Source of the DNA: a virus
Virus record (IMG/VR): IMGVR_UViG_3300003321_000545
Coordinates: 1 to 52,989 of that record
Length of the DNA: 52,989 bases
Reading direction: 5' to 3' (one strand)
Shown: positions 47,970 to 52,989 of the stretch, in pieces
Position numbering within the stretch: the first letter of the stretch is position 1
Layout: each line of letters begins with the position of its first letter
Position numbers and translations under genes: made by a program
The notes under the pieces: generated by a model
Seen by the model: only the letters and a program-made list of their open reading frames with translations
Database searches by the model: none
What the model was told of the DNA's origin: nothing

Positions 47970-48170
47970 CTATATCAAATTTTCATTATCAAAATGATCA
48001 TCTATAATCACATTCTGAAAACTCAACTTATTAACAGAATAACCAATAGGTTCTATCTTAAAATATGGCTTACCATCCTTTGTTACCACAATTGACTCTC
48101 CGTTTTGACAGGCGAGATCAATAAATTTATTAAAGTATTTAAAATCTTTGGTTGTCAATTGTAGCATCAT
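47970..48170 (-). CDS. Phd/YefM-type antitoxin, second copy
   Basis: The 66-residue protein has the Phd/YefM core 'NGESIVVTKDGKPYFKIEPI' preceded by a helix ('KYFNKFIDLACQ'), which is the DNA-binding and dimerisation domain of this antitoxin family. It follows the toxin by 8 bases and differs clearly in sequence from the antitoxin at 48567. An antitoxin on each side of one toxin is unusual. Its C-terminal toxin-binding part is short. Confidence 0.6.
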   Translation of the reverse strand: MMLQLTTKDFKYFNKFIDLACQNGESIVVTKDGKPYFKIEPIGYSVNKLSFQNVIIDDHFDNENLI

Positions 48171-48178
48171 TCATTCTC

Positions 48179-48574
48179 CTACATATAAATGCTTAAAACA
48201 TGGTCATAATCTAATATCTTTTTATCTCTCGTAAATAAGGTGGCATTTAAAACTCGAGCACTAGCAACAATAATTTGATCGCAAGGATCTCTGTGAAAAT
48301 TACCTGGTAAATTGTTAGATTCAATGAGGATTTCAGGTGTACAATTTAATAATGTAAATCCAGATTTCCTTAATGATTCATTCGTCCAGGTATCTAAATC
48401 AAAATTATATTCAATCCGATTTTTAATTTTTAATAGTGATAATTCCCATATGCTCAGAGGTGATATATATATTTTATCGAATTCTTGTAATCTTTCTTTT
48501 GAGCTGTCATCTATTGTTGGATCATCTACCATCAACCAAAAAAATACATGTGTATCTAATAGTGCTTTAGTCAT
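48179..48574 (-). CDS. vapC: PIN-domain toxin (VapC-like)
   Basis: The 131-residue protein has the PIN-domain acidic set: Asp7 in LLDTHVFFWL, Glu44 in SIWELSLLK, Asp96/Asp99 in FHRDPCDQIIVA and Asp117 in FTRDKKI. VapC-type toxins cut tRNA or rRNA with the help of metal ions. The motif order and length match the family. The gene overlaps the upstream antitoxin by 8 bases, the usual VapBC arrangement. In a phage it may kill or arrest the host if the phage is lost, or exclude rivals. Confidence 0.85.
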   Translation of the reverse strand: MTKALLDTHVFFWLMVDDPTIDDSSKERLQEFDKIYISPLSIWELSLLKIKNRIEYNFDLDTWTNESLRKSGFTLLNCTPEILIESNNLPGNFHRDPCDQIIVASARVLNATLFTRDKKILDYDHVLSIYM

Positions 48575-48845
48575 TTTTTTTCTTCATAAAGGGTTCAAAA
48601 TTTTCCCAATCTCCATTGCATTCAAAATCTTCAACCGGCTCTATAATATCACCCAACTGACGAGCAGTTCCTTTCATACAACCAAATGCTCTCTCCCATT
48701 TGTTTTTTGTTTGTGAAACTAAAGAAGTTAACTTCAAAATAGGATGTCCATGTTTAGTAATTATGATTTCTTCTCCATTATCAGAGATCATTTTCATTAA
48801 TTTAGCCGTATTATTTTGAAAATCTGTCGCTGTGATATGAACCAT
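48567..48845 (-). CDS. Phd-type antitoxin of VapC
   Basis: The 92-residue protein has a Phd/YefM N-terminal domain ('DFQNNTAKLMKMI--NGEEIIITKHGHPILKLTSL') and a C-terminal tail 'GCMKGTARQLGDIIEPVEDFE' that matches the toxin-binding tails of VapB-type antitoxins ('G---G---GDI--P'). It precedes the toxin gene in the same operon. The start follows AGGAAGGGAGTATAAAA. It would repress its own promoter with the toxin as co-repressor. Confidence 0.75.
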   Translation of the reverse strand: MVHITATDFQNNTAKLMKMISDNGEEIIITKHGHPILKLTSLVSQTKNKWERAFGCMKGTARQLGDIIEPVEDFECNGDWENFEPFMKKKND

Positions 48846-48881
48846 TTTTATACTCCCTTCCTATAATTATATATATATTGA

Positions 48882-48893
48882 GTATATATATAC
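48882..48893. promoter_or_regulatory. Palindromic operator of the toxin-antitoxin operon
   Basis: GTATATATATAC is a perfect 12-base palindrome over the -10 box of the leftward promoter. Phd-type antitoxins bind such palindromes to repress their own genes. Confidence 0.5.
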
Positions 48894-48915
48894 ATAATTT
48901 ATATGGGTTTGTCAA
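48887..48915 (-). promoter_or_regulatory. Promoter of the toxin-antitoxin operon
   Basis: On the minus strand TTGACA (48915-48910) is followed by a 17-base spacer and TATATA (48892-48887), a near-perfect promoter. TTGTCAA (48909-48915) and TTGACAA (48925-48931) form an inverted repeat that gives each direction a -35-like box, so the region may be a divergent promoter. Confidence 0.65.
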
Positions 48916-48994
48916 TTTTATCTATTGACAAGGTAATAAAAGGGAAACAAGATGATTCATACAATTTTAAATAAATTATCTATGGAGTGTTATT

Positions 48995-49255
48995 ATGGAT
49001 AAGTATGAATCCCTTAAAACGAATTTTGAAAAATTACTAACAGATGCAATTGCAAGAGAGAATCAAAGACCTGTTGGTACATTCCAAAATAAGTATGAAA
49101 TGAATGAACATATGAAAATGTTAGAAGCATTAGGGGCCTGTCATACTTCCTTCAAGCAAGAATATGAAAAGTTAGATAATCAACAACCTACGCCTCCTGA
49201 ATCCATTTTAGAACCACAAGTTACAGACGCAGAAGTTGAAATCGTTTCAGCATAG
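48995..49255 (+). CDS. Helical hypothetical protein of the head module
   Basis: The 86-residue protein is helical ('YESLKTNFEKLLTDAIARENQRPVGTFQNKYEMNEHMKMLEALG', in part) and ends in a polar tail (TPPESILEP). The ribosome site is ATGGAGTGTTATT. It opens the rightward cluster that leads to the GroES-like and scaffold genes. No family is recognised. Confidence 0.5.
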   Translation: MDKYESLKTNFEKLLTDAIARENQRPVGTFQNKYEMNEHMKMLEALGACHTSFKQEYEKLDNQQPTPPESILEPQVTDAEVEIVSA

Positions 49256-49264
49256 GATAAAAGT

Positions 49265-49687
49265 ATGCAATCACATTTTTTTGATTTGCCTACAAATGAT
49301 ATTATTCGTGAAGTATTAGGCGAAAATCACCCTGTTCCTGTTGGGTGGCAAATTCTTATTCAAAACTTTAATTATGGCGATAATTTTATAAAAGAAGATG
49401 GGGAAATTTCTCTTCTTGAAAGGCCAGATATGACAAAAGAAAGCGATAACTACAGATTAAGTGTAGGTCGCATTCTAATGATTGGGAGTGCCGCATTTAA
49501 ACACGAATTTAAATTTAAAGATTGGGATGTAATACCAAAAGTTGGTGATTATGTCACATTTTATAAATATGAAGGAAGCTTTGCAAAATATAAAAATGTG
49601 GAATGCCAATGGCTGCAAGATGCACATATCATAGCAATTATCCCAGATCCAGCAACTTGTAATTATCACTCTTCAGTGGGGAATTAG
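49265..49687 (+). CDS. GroES-like co-chaperonin
   Basis: The 140-residue protein resembles GroES folds in layout. It has VPVGWQILIQ (first strand, as 'PLHDRVIV'), a flexible loop with 'GEISLLERPDMTKESDNYR', 'LSVGRILMIG' (as 'SAGGIVL--G'), 'VIPKVGDYVTFYKYEGSF' (as 'VKVGD-V-F--Y-G') and 'LQDAHIIAII' (as 'ILREEDILAVI'). GroES closes GroEL during folding, and phage versions such as T4 gp31 help fold the capsid protein. The scaffold gene follows, and a GroEL gene lies 1.7 kb further on, which fits. It is longer than GroES (97 residues), mainly because of its N-terminus and an extra mid-loop. The identification is based on pattern only. Confidence 0.6.
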   Translation: MQSHFFDLPTNDIIREVLGENHPVPVGWQILIQNFNYGDNFIKEDGEISLLERPDMTKESDNYRLSVGRILMIGSAAFKHEFKFKDWDVIPKVGDYVTFYKYEGSFAKYKNVECQWLQDAHIIAIIPDPATCNYHSSVGN

Positions 49688-49690
49688 TAT

Positions 49691-50818
49691 ATGTCTGATA
49701 CAACAAATCAATCAAATCCATTTAGCAAACAGCCTATTATTAATATTGTAGATGATGAAGTGGCAAAAAATATATCCTGGGAAGTTTCAGATGGTTTAGA
49801 CAATGCAAATGAAATTGTTCATTCAGATAAATCAAACAATGAAAAAGAAGAAACTAAAAAGGAAGAATTGCCAGTTGAGGATAAGATCGATGAGCCTCTC
49901 GATGATTCCATAGAAAATGTAGATAGTGAAGAGTATGGCGATAAAGAAGATATAGAAGATGAAGAAAAAAAGAAAAAAAAGAAAGCTCATAATGTACCCC
50001 GAGATAAGAGAATATCAGGTTTAATAAAAGAAAAGAAGTATTATCAAACACGAGCAGAACTATTAGAAAAAGAAATTGAAGAGCATAAAAAACAATCATT
50101 AGAATATAAGAAACAAAATCTTGATTCTTATGAACAAACACTGGCAGCTCATATTGATAATATTAAGCGTGCATTAACAAATGCAAAAGAAGAAGGTGAT
50201 TATAAAACAGAAACAGAAGCGACAGATTTGCTCGCCCAATACAATGCTGAGAAGTTAAGAGTTGCTCAAGAAAAACAGAGATATAAAGAAGAATTAAATA
50301 GACAATCATATCCTCAACCACAGCAAAATTATTATCCTGAGCCTGAACATTATAATCCTCATCAGGAAAAGGTGTCAGAATGGATTAAAAATAATAGTTG
50401 GTATGATACAAACTCCCCACATTTTGATCATGATATGTTTGAAGAAGCTGACGATTTTGCGCATAAATTATCAAAAAAATATAAACTTATGGGAATGGCA
50501 GATGAGATTGGATCTGAAGATTTTTTGAGTCAAGTATCAGATCATATTAATGAAATATATGATGTCCCCATTCCTCAAAAAAAATCATCAAAACAAGAGA
50601 AACTCATTATGAATGCGCCTAAATCACCTGTAACGCCAGTATCTAGATCAAGCAATTCACCGAATGCACCTAGAAAACCAACAATTCAAGATCTAACTCC
50701 TGAAGAAAGAAAGATTGCTCATGGATTGTTTGGAGTTATAAGAGACGAAAGAGGCAATAAAATTAGAGATTATAAAAAATGTGAAGAATACTATCTAGCA
50801 CAGAAAATGAGAGGATAA
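49691..50818 (+). CDS. Scaffolding-like protein
   Basis: The 375-residue protein has the composition of a scaffold: an acidic, low-complexity N-terminal 100 residues (many Glu and Asp), a Lys run, then long coiled-coil helices ('RAELLEKEIEEHKKQSLEYKKQNLDSYEQTLAAHIDNIKRAL', in part) and a Gln/Pro-rich middle. The C-terminal 60 residues ('LTPEERKIAHGLFGVIRDE', key parts) may bind the capsid. It lies just upstream of the structural gene, groEL and (over the presumed junction) the capsid gene. Scaffolds guide capsid assembly and then leave the head. Confidence 0.65.
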   Translation: MSDTTNQSNPFSKQPIINIVDDEVAKNISWEVSDGLDNANEIVHSDKSNNEKEETKKEELPVEDKIDEPLDDSIENVDSEEYGDKEDIEDEEKKKKKKAHNVPRDKRISGLIKEKKYYQTRAELLEKEIEEHKKQSLEYKKQNLDSYEQTLAAHIDNIKRALTNAKEEGDYKTETEATDLLAQYNAEKLRVAQEKQRYKEELNRQSYPQPQQNYYPEPEHYNPHQEKVSEWIKNNSWYDTNSPHFDHDMFEEADDFAHKLSKKYKLMGMADEIGSEDFLSQVSDHINEIYDVPIPQKKSSKQEKLIMNAPKSPVTPVSRSSNSPNAPRKPTIQDLTPEERKIAHGLFGVIRDERGNKIRDYKKCEEYYLAQKMRG

Positions 50819-50821
50819 ATT

Positions 50822-52989
<2,168 letters not shown>

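Noticed and set aside
48312-48716. A 134-codon plus-strand frame over the toxin gene
   Set aside because: It is antisense to the clear PIN toxin and antitoxin genes and has no promoter or ribosome site.

Overview
The window looks like one complete, AT-rich, double-stranded DNA tailed phage genome of the short-tailed (podovirus-like) build. It carries a P22-type portal, a large terminase, an HK97-fold (Mu gpT-like) major capsid protein, a gp4-like head-completion protein, a gp10-like nozzle and three large DNA-ejection proteins. No tape-measure, tail-tube or sheath gene is visible. A lipoprotein, an outer-membrane beta-barrel protein and a Sec-exported protein point to a Gram-negative (proteobacterial) host, but the sequence does not identify the host further. 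The groEL frame is still open at the last base. If the last base is joined to base 1, the frame runs 12 more codons to a stop at 37-39 and gives 545 residues, so the sequence is probably a circular or circularly permuted genome opened inside groEL.

Layout. 1-248: structured leader upstream of the capsid genes. 249-22348 (+): late virion operon (decoration-like protein, capsid, three tail-fibre paralogues, adaptors, nozzle, ejection proteins) and a membrane protein. 22431-25785 (+): a lipoprotein, small membrane proteins and a FimB/FimE-sized tyrosine recombinase. 25782-28790 (-): leftward early operon with a RecA-core (Sak4-like) ATPase. 28791-29311: control region with two leftward promoters, a candidate 90-nt RNA and two leftward terminators. 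29312-33969 (+): O-like replication initiator with DnaA boxes and 24-bp repeats inside the gene, an excisionase-like HTH protein, a RusA resolvase, an exported protein and a DUF5681-like protein. 34084-38238 (-): a tightly overlapped run of small accessory genes that starts with a RelB/DinJ-like ribbon-helix-helix protein. 38370-41258 (+): small genes driven from the divergent promoter. 41312-42949 (+): large terminase. 42977-43591 (-): an isolated gene. 43666-46690 (+): portal and a basic protein. 46810-47490 (+): outer-membrane protein. 47558-48845 (-): VapC/Phd-type toxin-antitoxin cluster. 48995-52989 (+): GroES-like protein, scaffold-like protein, a structural protein and GroEL, leading across the presumed junction into the capsid genes.

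How the genes fit together. Replication probably uses the host replisome, because there is no polymerase. The O-like protein would open an origin inside its own gene, and the Sak4-like ATPase and RusA would handle recombination and branched DNA. The head module is assembled with phage-encoded GroEL/GroES-like chaperones that flank the scaffold gene. The virion genes are unusual in sharing repeated beta-rich modules: an FCCH-like domain occurs six times in four proteins, and a fibre repeat is shared by four proteins. I could not identify an endolysin, a certain holin, a classical CI-type repressor or any tRNA. Functions of many small genes remain unknown.
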